The notes: generated from the letters alone by a model not told the origin. Counted from the first letter of the stretch, positions 24,565-33,569 are shown. The stretch is 64,000 nucleotides of DNA from Nocardioides luteus (GCF_015752315.1 NZ_JADOVJ010000001.1:4890501-4954500), one strand, 5' to 3'. Translations and numbers: made by a program.

Positions 24565-27366
24565 TCAGACCCGCGATGCGAACAGCTCGGCGAGATGCAT
24601 GGTCGGCACCGAGGCGAGGTCGTCGAGCTGGACCCGGCACGACATCCCGTCGGCGAGGACGACCGCGTCGGGATGCGACCGCACAGCCGGGAGGAGATGC
24701 GTCTCCGCGACCGCGACCGACACCTCGTAGTGCCCCTCCTCGACGCCGAAGTTTCCGGCCAGGCCGCAGCAGCCCGAGACCTTGGTGACCGTCGCGCCGG
24801 CCTGCTTCAGGAGCGCCTCGTCGGCGGTCCAGCCGAGCACGGCGTGCTGGTGACAGTGCGGCTGCGCGACGACCTCGACGCCGCTCAGGTCGGGCAGGCT
24901 CACCCGCCCCTCAGCCACCAGGCGGGTCACCAGCTCGGCGAAGGTGAGCATGCCGTCGCGTACGACCTCGGCCTCCGGCAGGGCCGAGAGCTCGACCGAG
25001 TCCGAGCGCAGGGTCGCGGTGCACGACGGCTCCAGCCCGACGACGGGGACGCCGGAGGAGACATAGGGGGCCAGCGTACGGACCGTCTTCTCCATGATCT
25101 TGCGGGCGTCGTCGAGCTGACCGGTGGTGATCCAGGTCAGGCCGCAGCAGGCCTTCTCGCCGATGACGCGCACGTTCAGCCCCTGCGACTCGAGCCATTT
25201 GATCGCGCCGTGGCCCGACTGAGCGAAGAAGTGGTCGGTGAAGGAGTCGGCCCAGATCCAGACGTCCGGGGTCTCGGTGGCGAGCCGGGCCACCGGCGCC
25301 GACCGCTTCAGCGTCTTCGGCGCGAACGCCGGGATCGAGCGCCGCTGGTCGATGCCGGCGGTCTTCTTGGCGATCTTCGCCAGCGGCGAGATCTTCAGGG
25401 ACGCGTTGGCCATCTGGGTGAACGGCGCCGCGAGCCGGGCCCACTTCGGCAGCTGCCCAAGAAGAGCGTGCGAGCGCGGCCGCCGCTCCCCGAGGACGTC
25501 GTGCTTCTGGTAGAGCGCCTCCGACTTGTACGTCGCCATGTCGATGCCCGTGGGGCAGTCGGACGCACACCCCTTGCAGGCCAGGCACAGGTCGAGCGCC
25601 TCGGCGACCGCGGGGTCGCCGAGCCCGTCGACGAGCGAGCCGTCCAGCGCCTCCTGCAGCACCCGCGCGCGCCCACGGGTCGCGTCCTTCTCCTCGCGGG
25701 TGGCGAGGTAGGAGGGGCACATCACGCCGATGGTCTTCGGGGCCACGCACTTGCCGACGCCGGTGCAGCGGTGCACGGCCGCGCCCAGGTCACCGGAGTC
25801 GTGGATGAGCCGCAGCCCGGTCCGGGGCAGGGCCCGGGGCCGTACCGGACGCAGGTCGTCGGTGATCGACGCCGGCCGCACGATGTTGCCGGGGTTGAGC
25901 AGGTCGGACGGGTCGCAGATGCCCTTGACCTGCTCGAAGAGCTCGATCGAGGTCTTGTCGTACATCAGAGGCAGCAGCTCGGAGCGCACCCGCCCGTCGC
26001 CGTGCTCGCCCGACAGCGAGCCGCCGTAGGTGACCAGCTGCGTGGCGCACGCGGTCATGAACTCGCGGAACACCTGCGCCGACTCCGGGGAGTCCGGCGC
26101 GAAGGGGAAGTCGATGCGGCAGTGGATGCAGCCGTCGCCGAAGTGGCCGTAGGGATAGCCGTGCAGGCCGAAGTCCGAGAGGATCCCCTCGAAGTCGCGC
26201 AACCAGGCGCCGAGGTGCTCCGGCGGGACCGCCGCGTCCTCCCAGCCGGAGTGGGCCGGCGTCGGCAGCGAGACCCCGGCCAGGCCTGCACCGTCCTCGC
26301 GGATCCGCCACAGCGCCGCCGCCTCGATCGGGTCGACGACCACCCGCGACTCCAGCGCGCCCGACTCGGCAGCGAGGCGTTTCACCAGGTCAGGCGCGTC
26401 CTGGCCGGCGACCTCGACCATCAGCCAGCCGGCGCCCTTGGGGAGGTCGGGCACGGCGCGACCCTTGGCGCGCACCAGGTCGGCGATCCGGGCGTCCATC
26501 CCCTCGCACGCGATCAGCCGTCCCGGCGCCACCTGCAGGAGCGTGGGCACAGCGTCGGCCGCCTCGACCATCGTCGGATAGCCGAGCACGAGCAGGAGTC
26601 GCCCGGGAGAGTCCTCGACGAGCCGCACCGTGGTCTCCAGGACGGTCGCGAGAGTCCCCTCGGACCCGGCCAGGAAGCGGTCGATCCGGCCGCCCTTCTC
26701 GGGCAGCAGGTGCTCGAGCGAGTAGCCCGAGACCTGGCGCCCGAAGCGGCCGAACTCGGTCCGCACGTGCCCGAGGTTGGCACCGACGAGCGCCTGGAGG
26801 CGCTCGGCCGTCTCCCCGGAGGAGACGCCGTCGGCGTAGACCGCCTGCTCGCCGTTGCCGAAGAGCACGGTCAGCGACTCGATGTTGTCGACGGTGCGGC
26901 CGTAGCCCAGCGCACGGTTGCCGCAGGCGTTGTTGCCGATCATCCCGCCGATGGTGCAGCGGGTGTGGGTGGACGGGTCCGGCCCGAACCGCAGCCCGTG
27001 CGGGGCGGCCGCGCGCTGCAGATCGGCGTGGACCACGCCCGGATCGATCCGCGCGGTCCGCGCCTCCGGGTCGATCTCGTAGATGGTCCGCAGGTCGCGC
27101 GTGTCCACGACGATGCCGGTGCCGACGGCGTTGCCCGCGATCGAGGTGCCCGCGCCTCGCATCGTCACCGGGGCGCCCGTCGAGCGGGACACCGAGTGCA
27201 CCGCGAGCAGCTCGTCGCGGGACTGGGGCCGCACGACGACGGAGGGCACGACCCGGTAGAGGCTCGCGTCGCTGGAGTAGAGCGCCCGGGCCAGCGGCGA
27301 GTCGTCGACCCGGCTGATCCCCTGGTTGCGCAGCTCATTCGCCAGATCCGAGGCAGTCGCATTCAC
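24565..27366 (-). CDS. FAD-linked oxidase with Fe-S and CCG domains (D-2-hydroxyacid dehydrogenase type)
   Basis: 933 residues. The N-terminal half is a PCMH-type FAD domain (VVVRPQSRDELLAV, TMRGAGTSIAGNAVG, CTIGGMIGNNACG) with an FAD-oxidase C domain ending SGEHGDGR and LLNPGNIV. The C-terminal half has two Fe-S clusters (CTGVGKCVAPK...MCPSY and CLACKGCASDCPTGIDM) and two CCG heterodisulfide-type motifs (EKACCGLTW, SGCCGLAGNFG). This single-chain GlcD-GlcF layout occurs in YdiJ-like D-2-hydroxyglutarate or D-lactate dehydrogenases, which pass electrons to quinone. GTG 27366 is supported by GACAAT 6 bases upstream; longer readings would run into the divergent gene's promoter. Confidence 0.9.
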   Translation of the reverse strand: MNATASDLANELRNQGISRVDDSPLARALYSSDASLYRVVPSVVVRPQSRDELLAVHSVSRSTGAPVTMRGAGTSIAGNAVGTGIVVDTRDLRTIYEIDPEARTARIDPGVVHADLQRAAAPHGLRFGPDPSTHTRCTIGGMIGNNACGNRALGYGRTVDNIESLTVLFGNGEQAVYADGVSSGETAERLQALVGANLGHVRTEFGRFGRQVSGYSLEHLLPEKGGRIDRFLAGSEGTLATVLETTVRLVEDSPGRLLLVLGYPTMVEAADAVPTLLQVAPGRLIACEGMDARIADLVRAKGRAVPDLPKGAGWLMVEVAGQDAPDLVKRLAAESGALESRVVVDPIEAAALWRIREDGAGLAGVSLPTPAHSGWEDAAVPPEHLGAWLRDFEGILSDFGLHGYPYGHFGDGCIHCRIDFPFAPDSPESAQVFREFMTACATQLVTYGGSLSGEHGDGRVRSELLPLMYDKTSIELFEQVKGICDPSDLLNPGNIVRPASITDDLRPVRPRALPRTGLRLIHDSGDLGAAVHRCTGVGKCVAPKTIGVMCPSYLATREEKDATRGRARVLQEALDGSLVDGLGDPAVAEALDLCLACKGCASDCPTGIDMATYKSEALYQKHDVLGERRPRSHALLGQLPKWARLAAPFTQMANASLKISPLAKIAKKTAGIDQRRSIPAFAPKTLKRSAPVARLATETPDVWIWADSFTDHFFAQSGHGAIKWLESQGLNVRVIGEKACCGLTWITTGQLDDARKIMEKTVRTLAPYVSSGVPVVGLEPSCTATLRSDSVELSALPEAEVVRDGMLTFAELVTRLVAEGRVSLPDLSGVEVVAQPHCHQHAVLGWTADEALLKQAGATVTKVSGCCGLAGNFGVEEGHYEVSVAVAETHLLPAVRSHPDAVVLADGMSCRVQLDDLASVPTMHLAELFASRV

Positions 27367-27463
27367 CCGCTCATTGTCACAGACCCCGGCGCCGCCACCG
27401 GCCAGCGCCCACCGTCGGCGACCACAACGCGAACCCGTCTCATGGAGCGATATCGGACTCTCA

Positions 27464-27469
27464 TATAAT
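27464..27469 (+). promoter_or_regulatory. Consensus -10 (TATAAT) of the symporter gene
   Basis: A perfect TATAAT, 47 bases before the ATG. The sequence TCTCAT occurs twice (about 27438 and 27459) around it, suggesting a regulator site instead of a canonical -35; none is present at 17 bases. Confidence 0.55.
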
Positions 27470-27516
27470 GGGACGACCCGCGAGAGGCGGGCCCATCGAC
27501 ACCTCGGAGAGAGACC

Positions 27517-28875
27517 ATGTCCGCCACCCCCGCACCGGCCAACCCGCGCTCGCGCGTGCTCGTCGCCAGTCTCATCGGGACGACGATCGAGTTCTACGAC
27601 TTCTATGCGTACGCGACCGCAGCCGTCCTCGTCTTCCCCGCCCTCTTCTTCCCGGCCGGCGACCCGACCACCGCGCTCCTGGCGAGCTTCGCCGTCTTCG
27701 GCGCCGCGATGGTCGCCCGCCCGGTGGGCGCGATCTTCTTCGGTCACCTCGGCGACCGGCTCGGCCGCAAGACGACCCTGGTGATCTCGCTGCTCACCAT
27801 GGGCATCGCGACCTTCCTGATCGGCGCGCTGCCGACGTACGAGACCGTCGGCTGGGTCGCCACCGCGCTGCTTGTGCTGATGCGCCTGGCTCAGGGCTTC
27901 GCGCTCGGCGGCGAGTGGAGCGGCGCGGCCCTGGTCGCGACCGAGAACGCCCCGGAGGGCAAGCGCGCCATCTTCGGTACGTTCCCGCAGCTCGGCGCGC
28001 CGCTCGGCTTCATCCTCTCCAACGGCCTGTTCCTGACCATCGCGGCACTGCTCTCCGCGGAGGGCGCCGACCCGACCAAGCCGTCCGACGCCTTCCTGGC
28101 GTGGGGCTGGCGGGTGCCGTTCCTCTTCTCCGCGGTCATGGTGATCGTCGGCCTGTGGGTCCGGCTGCGCCTGGTCGAGAGCGACGTGTTCACCAAGAGC
28201 CAGGACGCCGGCCTGGTCCGCAAGGTCCCGCTGGCCTCGGTCGTGCGCAACCAGGGCAAGCAGCTGGTCCTCGGCACCTTCTTCATGCTGGCGACGTACG
28301 TGCTCTTCTACCTGATGACCGCGTTCTCGCTCTCGTTCGGCACCGCGGCCAAGGACCTTCCCGTCGCCGGCCTGGGCTACGGCTACACGACCTTCGTGCT
28401 CATGCTGATCTTCGGCGTGATCTTCTTCGGCATCTTCACCATGGTCTCCGGGCCGCTGGCCGAGCGCTTCGGTCGCCGCCGCCTGCTGATCGCGGTCACC
28501 CTCGGGATCATCGTCTTCGGCCTGGCCTGGGTGCCGCTGGTCGACGCCGGCACCCCGGGCGTGCTCCTCTGGCTCGTCCTCGGCTTCTCGCTGATGGGTC
28601 TCACCTTCGGTCCGATGGGCGCGCTGCTGCCCGAGCTGTTCCCGACCAGCGTGCGCTACACCGGCTCCGGCATCTCCTACAACGTCGCCTCGATCCTCGG
28701 CGCCGCGGTGGCCCCGTTCATCGCGGTCGCGCTGTGGAAGCAGGCCGACGGCTCGCCCGTCCTGGTCGGCGTCTACCTCTCCGTGATGGCGGTGATCACC
28801 CTGATCTCCCTGCTGATCGGCAAGGAGACCAAGGACGTCGCGCTCGAGGAGACCGCGGAGAAGGCCACCGTCTGA
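27517..28875 (+). CDS. MFS metabolite:H+ symporter (MHS family)
   Basis: 452 residues, about 12 membrane helices, ATG 27517 with CGGAGAGAG upstream. The start LVASLIGTTIEFYDFYAY, motif A GHLGDRLGRKTTL and the helix 4 region ALGGEWSGAALVATENAP are the signature of the MHS group (ProP/ShiA/KgtP). These import organic acids, shikimate or betaines with protons. It is followed 17 bases later by an ornithine-cyclodeaminase-like gene, so the pair may take up and process an amino-acid-like compound; the substrate cannot be told from sequence. Confidence 0.9.
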   Translation: MSATPAPANPRSRVLVASLIGTTIEFYDFYAYATAAVLVFPALFFPAGDPTTALLASFAVFGAAMVARPVGAIFFGHLGDRLGRKTTLVISLLTMGIATFLIGALPTYETVGWVATALLVLMRLAQGFALGGEWSGAALVATENAPEGKRAIFGTFPQLGAPLGFILSNGLFLTIAALLSAEGADPTKPSDAFLAWGWRVPFLFSAVMVIVGLWVRLRLVESDVFTKSQDAGLVRKVPLASVVRNQGKQLVLGTFFMLATYVLFYLMTAFSLSFGTAAKDLPVAGLGYGYTTFVLMLIFGVIFFGIFTMVSGPLAERFGRRRLLIAVTLGIIVFGLAWVPLVDAGTPGVLLWLVLGFSLMGLTFGPMGALLPELFPTSVRYTGSGISYNVASILGAAVAPFIAVALWKQADGSPVLVGVYLSVMAVITLISLLIGKETKDVALEETAEKATV

Positions 28876-28892
28876 GCGTCTAACGTGGCGGG

Positions 28893-29852
28893 ATGAGCGT
28901 CAGGATCCTCTCCGCCACCGACGTACGCAGCATCTTCACGCCGCAGCTCGCGCTGGAGTCCCAGCGTGAGGCGTTCACCCGACTGGGAGCCGGGGAGGCC
29001 GTCCAGCCTCCCCGGCTCCTCGTCCCGGGACCGGACTCGTCGGTCTCGTTCTGCTACTCCTCCCGGATCGCCCCCGACGCCCCCGCGGTGAGCAAGTTCG
29101 GCAGCGTCAACCCTGCCAACAAGGCTCGCGGCATGGGCGCCGTGCACTCGGTGATCACGGTCCTCGACGCCGAGACCGGCACACCGCGCGCGATCATCAA
29201 CGGCGACAGCGTCACCGGCCTGCGCACCGCTGCCGCGACCACCCTCGCCATGCAGCAGCTCGCACCCGACGCCCGCACCGTCCTCGTCGTCGGCACCGGC
29301 GCCCAGGCCCGGGCCCACCTCGACGCCTTCACCGTGACCCGTCCCGACGCCGAGCTCCAGGTCTTCGGCCGGAACCCGGCGGCCGTCGCGGAGGTCGCCG
29401 GGTCGCACGATGCGGCTGCCATGACGGACCTGGAGCAGGCCGTACGGGATGCCGACATCGTCGTCCTCTGCACCTCGTCCCTCACCCCCGTGATCGAGGA
29501 CGCCTGGGTCACCAACGGCACCACCGTGGCCAGCGTCGGCTCCTTCGCCCCCGACCGCGTCGAGCTGCCGCCGTCGCTGCTGACCCGCTCCACGGTCGTC
29601 GTCGACTACCGCGCGTCAGCGCTCACCGACTGCGGCCCGGTCGTCGAAGCCGTCGGCTCCGGGGCGGTCGACCCCGATCGGATCACCGACCTCGGCGCCC
29701 TCCTGACCGGCGCTGCCACCCTCGACCGCCGCGCCGCCGACGTCGTCACCTACTTCTCCGTGGGCATCGGTGTCCAGGACGCCGCCGCGGCGGCGGTGAT
29801 CCTGACCGCGGCCGAGGAGAACGGCGCCGGCACCCAAGCCGACCTGGGCTAG
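28893..29852 (+). CDS. Ornithine cyclodeaminase / mu-crystallin family protein
   Basis: 319 residues from ATG 28893. The N-terminal domain has the family strand order (VSKFGSVNPAN, INGDSVTGLRTAAAT), and the NAD(P)-binding Rossmann motif VLVVGTGAQARAHL lies at about 130-143. Members include ornithine cyclodeaminase, ketimine reductase and alanine dehydrogenase. The sequence alone does not choose between these. TAACGT ends 6 bases upstream of the ATG, so the gene may also have its own leaderless promoter besides read-through from the symporter. Confidence 0.88.
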   Translation: MSVRILSATDVRSIFTPQLALESQREAFTRLGAGEAVQPPRLLVPGPDSSVSFCYSSRIAPDAPAVSKFGSVNPANKARGMGAVHSVITVLDAETGTPRAIINGDSVTGLRTAAATTLAMQQLAPDARTVLVVGTGAQARAHLDAFTVTRPDAELQVFGRNPAAVAEVAGSHDAAAMTDLEQAVRDADIVVLCTSSLTPVIEDAWVTNGTTVASVGSFAPDRVELPPSLLTRSTVVVDYRASALTDCGPVVEAVGSGAVDPDRITDLGALLTGAATLDRRAADVVTYFSVGIGVQDAAAAAVILTAAEENGAGTQADLG

Positions 29853-29936
29853 GAGCGATGCCCACAGCTCGAGGGGCTGGTCGTCGCTGCCAGGTCACGA
29901 TGATGAGGGCGACCCCGCCAGGCCCCTGACCGCGCG

Positions 29937-30168
29937 GCGAACGAACTTTCTTTCGCGCTGGGAGCGTGAACGAATCTTCATTCACCCCGGACACGTGAAC
30001 GAACTTTCATTCACCCCGGACACGTGAACGAACTTTCATTCACCCCGGACACGTGAACGAACTTTCATTCACCCCGGACACGTGAACGAACTTTCATTCA
30101 CCCCGCACACGCGAACGAACCTTCATTCACCCCGCACACGCGAACGAACTTTCATTCACGTACGACGC
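29937..30168. repeat. Tandem array of eight 29-bp near-palindromic units
   Basis: Units start at 29937, 29966, 29995, 30024, 30053, 30082, 30111 and 30140 (last one partial). The core of units 3-6 is GTGAACGAACTTTCATTCAC, 9-base arms with a single mismatch around CT, followed by CCCGGACAC or CCCGCACAC. The first unit reads GCGAACGAACTTTCTTTCGC, where changes in both arms keep the dyad. The array fills most of the 328-base gap between two convergent genes (29853-30180); I see no gene in it, and 29 is not a multiple of three. There are no spacers, so it is not CRISPR. It could be a protein-binding array or transcription-ending repeats. Confidence 0.9.
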
Positions 30169-30180
30169 AGTCCACCACGA

Positions 30181-31119
30181 CTAGGAGGCTGCCTTCTTCT
30201 CGGCATCGAGAGCCGCGGTGACCACGTCGAGGAGCGGCAGTGTCGCCAGCTCTTCACGGGTCACCCAACGTACGTCGTCGGTGGTGCCGCCCTGCTCGAC
30301 CACTCGCGGCTCCGCGTCGTCGGGAACGGTCGCGGCGAAGATGAGATGGACGCCGTGGAACTCCTCGTGACGACCGCTGGGAGCGGTGCCGGTGATGTTC
30401 ACGTCGTGCACGTCGAGCAGGACGCCGACCTCACAGGTCAGGCCGCACTCCTCGGCCACCTCGCGCACCAGCGCCTCCCGCGGCTGCTCGCCGAAGTCGA
30501 CCCCGCCCCCGGGGAGCGTCCACGAGCCCGAGTGATAGCCGAGCGGCGAGATCCGGGTGAGCAGGATCGCGTCGTCGGCGTCCCGGGTGATGAACGCGTA
30601 CGCAGCCAGCCGCTGCATCCGCGCCGGCTTGTGCACCTCGAGGGCATCGGTGACCAGCGGGGACGTCGGGATCTCGCCGCTCACCACCGCAGCGAGGGGC
30701 AGCCAGGCCGCCTCCGCCGTGGACCCGTCGACCTCCATCGTCTGCGGCTCGGGAGCGTCGTGGGGCACCCAGCCGTCGTAGACGATCCGGATCGCGTGGG
30801 AGTTGACCCGGCGGCCCAGTCGCCAGGCCTTGGCCTGGTGGACGGAGTAGACCCGCGCCTCGATGCCGACCTCGACCGGCACGCCGGCCTCCTCGTAGAC
30901 CTCGCGCACGACCGCGTCGCGCGGGTCCTCGCCGTGGTCGATGCCACCACCGGGCAGCGTCCACCGCTCCTCCGGCGTGACCTTCTCCGAGAGCCGGCTG
31001 AGCAGGATCTCCGGCTCGGCGGCCGCACCCGCCCGGATGATGACGGCGTACGCCCCCACCCGCTGCACCTTCGGAAGCTTGCGTCGCCGCCCGCTGCGGC
31101 CCCGATTCCGCGTCGCCAT
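30181..31119 (-). CDS. Protein with two Nudix hydrolase domains
   Basis: 312 residues. Two complete Nudix boxes: GGGIDHGEDPRDAVVREVYE (about 68-87, then EAGV) and GGGVDFGEQPREALVREVAE (about 217-236, then ECGL), each with all catalytic Glu residues. Nudix enzymes hydrolyse nucleoside diphosphate derivatives. The two halves are similar in size and arrangement (YAVI/YAFI strand, SRLS/TRIS, WTLPGGG), indicating an internal duplication. The start at ATG 31119 overlaps the menJ stop by one base (TGATG). A basic RNRGRSGRRR N terminus precedes domain 1. Confidence 0.9.
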   Translation of the reverse strand: MATRNRGRSGRRRKLPKVQRVGAYAVIIRAGAAAEPEILLSRLSEKVTPEERWTLPGGGIDHGEDPRDAVVREVYEEAGVPVEVGIEARVYSVHQAKAWRLGRRVNSHAIRIVYDGWVPHDAPEPQTMEVDGSTAEAAWLPLAAVVSGEIPTSPLVTDALEVHKPARMQRLAAYAFITRDADDAILLTRISPLGYHSGSWTLPGGGVDFGEQPREALVREVAEECGLTCEVGVLLDVHDVNITGTAPSGRHEEFHGVHLIFAATVPDDAEPRVVEQGGTTDDVRWVTREELATLPLLDVVTAALDAEKKAAS

Positions 31120-32351
31120 CAGCTGAACGGGGGTCGGGAGTCGAGAGCCAACGAGCGGCGACCGGCCCAGCGCCACACCTTGGCGGCCCGGTCGCGGTCC
31201 TCGTCGGTGACCAGGTTGCCCATCCACCGCAGAGCCAGCGTCATCAGCCACTCGGAGCGCATTCCGGCAGGTCCGAGGGTGGATACCAGCCGCGGCCGGG
31301 TCGCGATCCCGGCCAGGCGGCGGGCGATGGAGAACGCCTCGCCGTAGTGCTCACGCAGGGTCGCCGGCCATGCGGTGGCCAGGTCCTCGCCTGCGACGAT
31401 GGCGTCGGCGACCATCCGTCCGGTCTCCAGGCCGTAGTCGATCCCCTCGCCGTTGAGCGGGTTCACGCAGCCGGCCGCGTCGCCGATCAGCGCCCAGTTG
31501 GCACCGGCGACGCCGGAGACCGCACCACCCATCGGCAGCAGGGCGGACTTCTCCGCCCGCAGCTCGCCCTTCAGCCCGAACTCGTCGCGGCACAGCGATG
31601 TGTAGTGGCGCATCAGCGGCTTGATCGCGACGTCCGCGGGCCGCTTCGAGGTGGCCAGCGCGCCGGCGCCGATGTTCACCTCGCCAGATCCAAGCGGGAA
31701 GATCCAGCCGTAGCCGGGCAGCGCCTCGCCGGACTCGTCGCGAAGCTCCAGGTGGGAGGAGATCCACTCGTCATCAGCCTGGTCGGAGGCGATGTAGGCC
31801 CGCCCGGCGACGCCGTAGACGGTGTCGCGGTGCCACTCGCGTCCCAGCACCTTGCCCAGCGGCGACCGCACGCCGTCGGCCACGACGACCGACCGGCAGG
31901 CCACCTCGTGACCACCCTCGAAGATCACCGCAGCAATTCGGGCACCGTCCCACCGCACGTCGACCGCGCGCACGCCGTCGACCGCCGTCGCGCCGGACTT
32001 GATCGCCACGGTGCGCAGGTGGTCGTCGAGCTCGGTGCGCGGCACCGCCGACCCCCAGGACGGCAGCGTGCCGCCGGGCCAGGGCAGATGCAGCGTCTGC
32101 CCGAAGCCGTGCGCCCGCAGGCCCTTCGAGACCGGGTGCGCCCGCAGCCAGTCCTCCAGGCCGAGCCGGACCAGCTCGTGGGTCGCACGCGGGGTGAGCC
32201 CGTCGCCACAGGTCTTGTCACGCGGGAAGACGGCGGCGTCGGTCAGCAGGACATCGACCCCGGCGCGCGCCAGCCAGGCCGCCGCGGCCGAGCCCGCAGG
32301 CCCTGCCCCCACGACGAGCACGTCAGCTGATTGCGGAAGGGACGAGGTCAT
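31119..32351 (-). CDS. menJ: Menaquinone reductase MenJ (geranylgeranyl reductase family)
   Basis: 410 residues. FAD motif VLVVGAGPAGSAAAAWLARAG at the N terminus, then CGDGLTPRA, YGVAGRAY and the second FAD motif ALIGDAAGCVNPLNGEGIDY; the C-terminal SNLVTD-like NLVTDEDRDRAAKVWR and final RPPFS match mycobacterial MenJ (Rv0561c, from memory), which saturates one isoprene unit of menaquinone. ATG 32351 is preferred over ATG 32357 because GGGAAG lies 8 bases before it. It is co-transcribed with the double Nudix gene; the other men genes are not in this window. Confidence 0.92.
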   Translation of the reverse strand: MTSSLPQSADVLVVGAGPAGSAAAAWLARAGVDVLLTDAAVFPRDKTCGDGLTPRATHELVRLGLEDWLRAHPVSKGLRAHGFGQTLHLPWPGGTLPSWGSAVPRTELDDHLRTVAIKSGATAVDGVRAVDVRWDGARIAAVIFEGGHEVACRSVVVADGVRSPLGKVLGREWHRDTVYGVAGRAYIASDQADDEWISSHLELRDESGEALPGYGWIFPLGSGEVNIGAGALATSKRPADVAIKPLMRHYTSLCRDEFGLKGELRAEKSALLPMGGAVSGVAGANWALIGDAAGCVNPLNGEGIDYGLETGRMVADAIVAGEDLATAWPATLREHYGEAFSIARRLAGIATRPRLVSTLGPAGMRSEWLMTLALRWMGNLVTDEDRDRAAKVWRWAGRRSLALDSRPPFS

Positions 32352-32424
32352 GCGCATATCTTCCCAGACCCGCCACACGGCCGGTCAGAGAACCCTCACC
32401 TCCACCCGGAGCGGGAGCCTGCTA

Positions 32425-32451
32425 GGTTATTGCAAGTTCTTCGCATTAACC
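32425..32451. promoter_or_regulatory. 27-bp dyad operator upstream of the metal-uptake operon
   Basis: The sequence runs from GGTTATTGCAA to TCGCATTAACC; 9 of 13 base pairs of the dyad match. The inner part, TTGCAA-N5-TCGCAT, resembles the NUR box (tTGCaa-N5-ttGCAA) bound by the nickel-responsive Fur protein Nur of streptomycetes. The outer GGTTA/TAACC arms recall IdeR half-sites, but their spacing is 10 bases too long. A metal-responsive repressor site is likely; which metal is inference. Confidence 0.5.
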
Positions 32452-32478
32452 CTCGGCGCAGTCTCGGAAGGCCCCCAC

Positions 32479-33537
32479 GTGCACGACCCACTCGGCGTAG
32501 GTCGCCGCCGCCGGCGCGCCGTCATCTGGCTCCTGGGCCTCCTCGCAGCCGCCGCGGCGACCGTTGTCGTCGCGGTCGGGCTGGGCGCTGCGTACGTCAC
32601 GCCGGGGACGGTCGCCCAGATCCTCGGCCACCACCTCCTCGGCCTGCCCGAGACCGGCTGGAAGGCCACCGAGGAGGCGATCGTGTGGAAGGTACGTCTC
32701 CCCCGCGTGCTCCTCGGCGCCCTGGTCGGTGCGGGCCTGGCCGTCACCGGCATGGCCCTGCAGGCGATGGTCCGCAACATGCTGGCCGACCCGTATCTGC
32801 TCGGGATCAACTCCGGCGCCTCCAGCGGCGCCGCGGCGGCGATCCTCTTCGGCGCGGGCACCGGCCTGGGGGCGTACGCCCTGCCCGGCTCCGCCTTCCT
32901 CGGCGCTCTCGCGGCGTCGTTCCTGGTGTTCGCGCTGGCTCGCAGCGGCGGCCGGGTCACCTCGCTGCGGCTGCTGCTCTCCGGTGTTGCGGTCGGCTAT
33001 CTGCTCTACGGCCTGACCAGCTTCCTGATCTTCGCCTCGGGCTCGGCCGAAGGGGCGCGGTCGGTGATGTTCTGGCTGCTCGGCTCGCTCGGCCTGGCGC
33101 AGTGGGACGGCCTGCTCGCGGTCGTGGCCGTCGCGGTGATCGTCACGGTCACCCTGCTGACCCTGTCCGGTCGCGGCCTCGACGTGCTCGCCATCGGCGA
33201 CGAGACCGCGCACAGCCTCGGCGTCTCCCCCGACCGCTTCCGTACGCTGCTGCTGGTCGTCGTGGCACTGACCGTCGGCGTGGTCGTCTCGGCCGCCGGC
33301 AGCATCGGCTTCGTCGGCCTGGTGGTGCCGCACCTGGCCCGCCGCGCGGTCGGCTCCGCCCATGCCGTGGCCGTCCCCGCAGCCGCGCTGATGGGCGCGA
33401 TCCTCCTGGTCTGGGCCGACGTGCTCGCCCGCGTCCTGCTCCAGCCCCAGGAGATCCCGATCGGGATCGTCACCGCGCTCCTGGGAGCGCCGTTCCTCAT
33501 CGTCCTGATCCGGCGCTTCTCCGCCCGCGACGTCTGA
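32479..33537 (+). CDS. FecCD-type ABC transporter permease
   Basis: 352 residues, GTG 32479 with GGAAGG 7 bases upstream. Around nine to ten membrane helices with the BtuC/FecCD motifs RLPRVLLGALVGAGLAVTG, DPYLLGINSGAS and the C-terminal GSIGFVGLVVPHLAR. It moves ferric siderophore, heme, cobalamin or another metal complex across the cytoplasmic membrane. It is the first gene of an operon with a binding lipoprotein and an ATPase. A single permease gene implies a homodimer. Confidence 0.93.
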   Translation: MHDPLGVGRRRRRAVIWLLGLLAAAAATVVVAVGLGAAYVTPGTVAQILGHHLLGLPETGWKATEEAIVWKVRLPRVLLGALVGAGLAVTGMALQAMVRNMLADPYLLGINSGASSGAAAAILFGAGTGLGAYALPGSAFLGALAASFLVFALARSGGRVTSLRLLLSGVAVGYLLYGLTSFLIFASGSAEGARSVMFWLLGSLGLAQWDGLLAVVAVAVIVTVTLLTLSGRGLDVLAIGDETAHSLGVSPDRFRTLLLVVVALTVGVVVSAAGSIGFVGLVVPHLARRAVGSAHAVAVPAAALMGAILLVWADVLARVLLQPQEIPIGIVTALLGAPFLIVLIRRFSARDV

Positions 33538-33569
33538 CCACCCGCCCGACCCATCACCAGGAGCCCGAC

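Noticed and set aside
29937..30168. CRISPR array
   Set aside because: Units are contiguous at a 29-bp period with no unique spacers, and no cas genes are nearby.
30082..31347. Long plus-strand reading frame through the 29-bp repeats and the Nudix gene
   Set aside because: It runs antisense to a protein with two intact Nudix boxes and begins inside the repeats; its composition is that of a GC-rich shadow frame.
32425..32451. Classical IdeR iron box before the FecCD operon
   Set aside because: The GGTTA and TAACC arms are 17 bases apart instead of 7, so the 19-bp IdeR consensus is not met.
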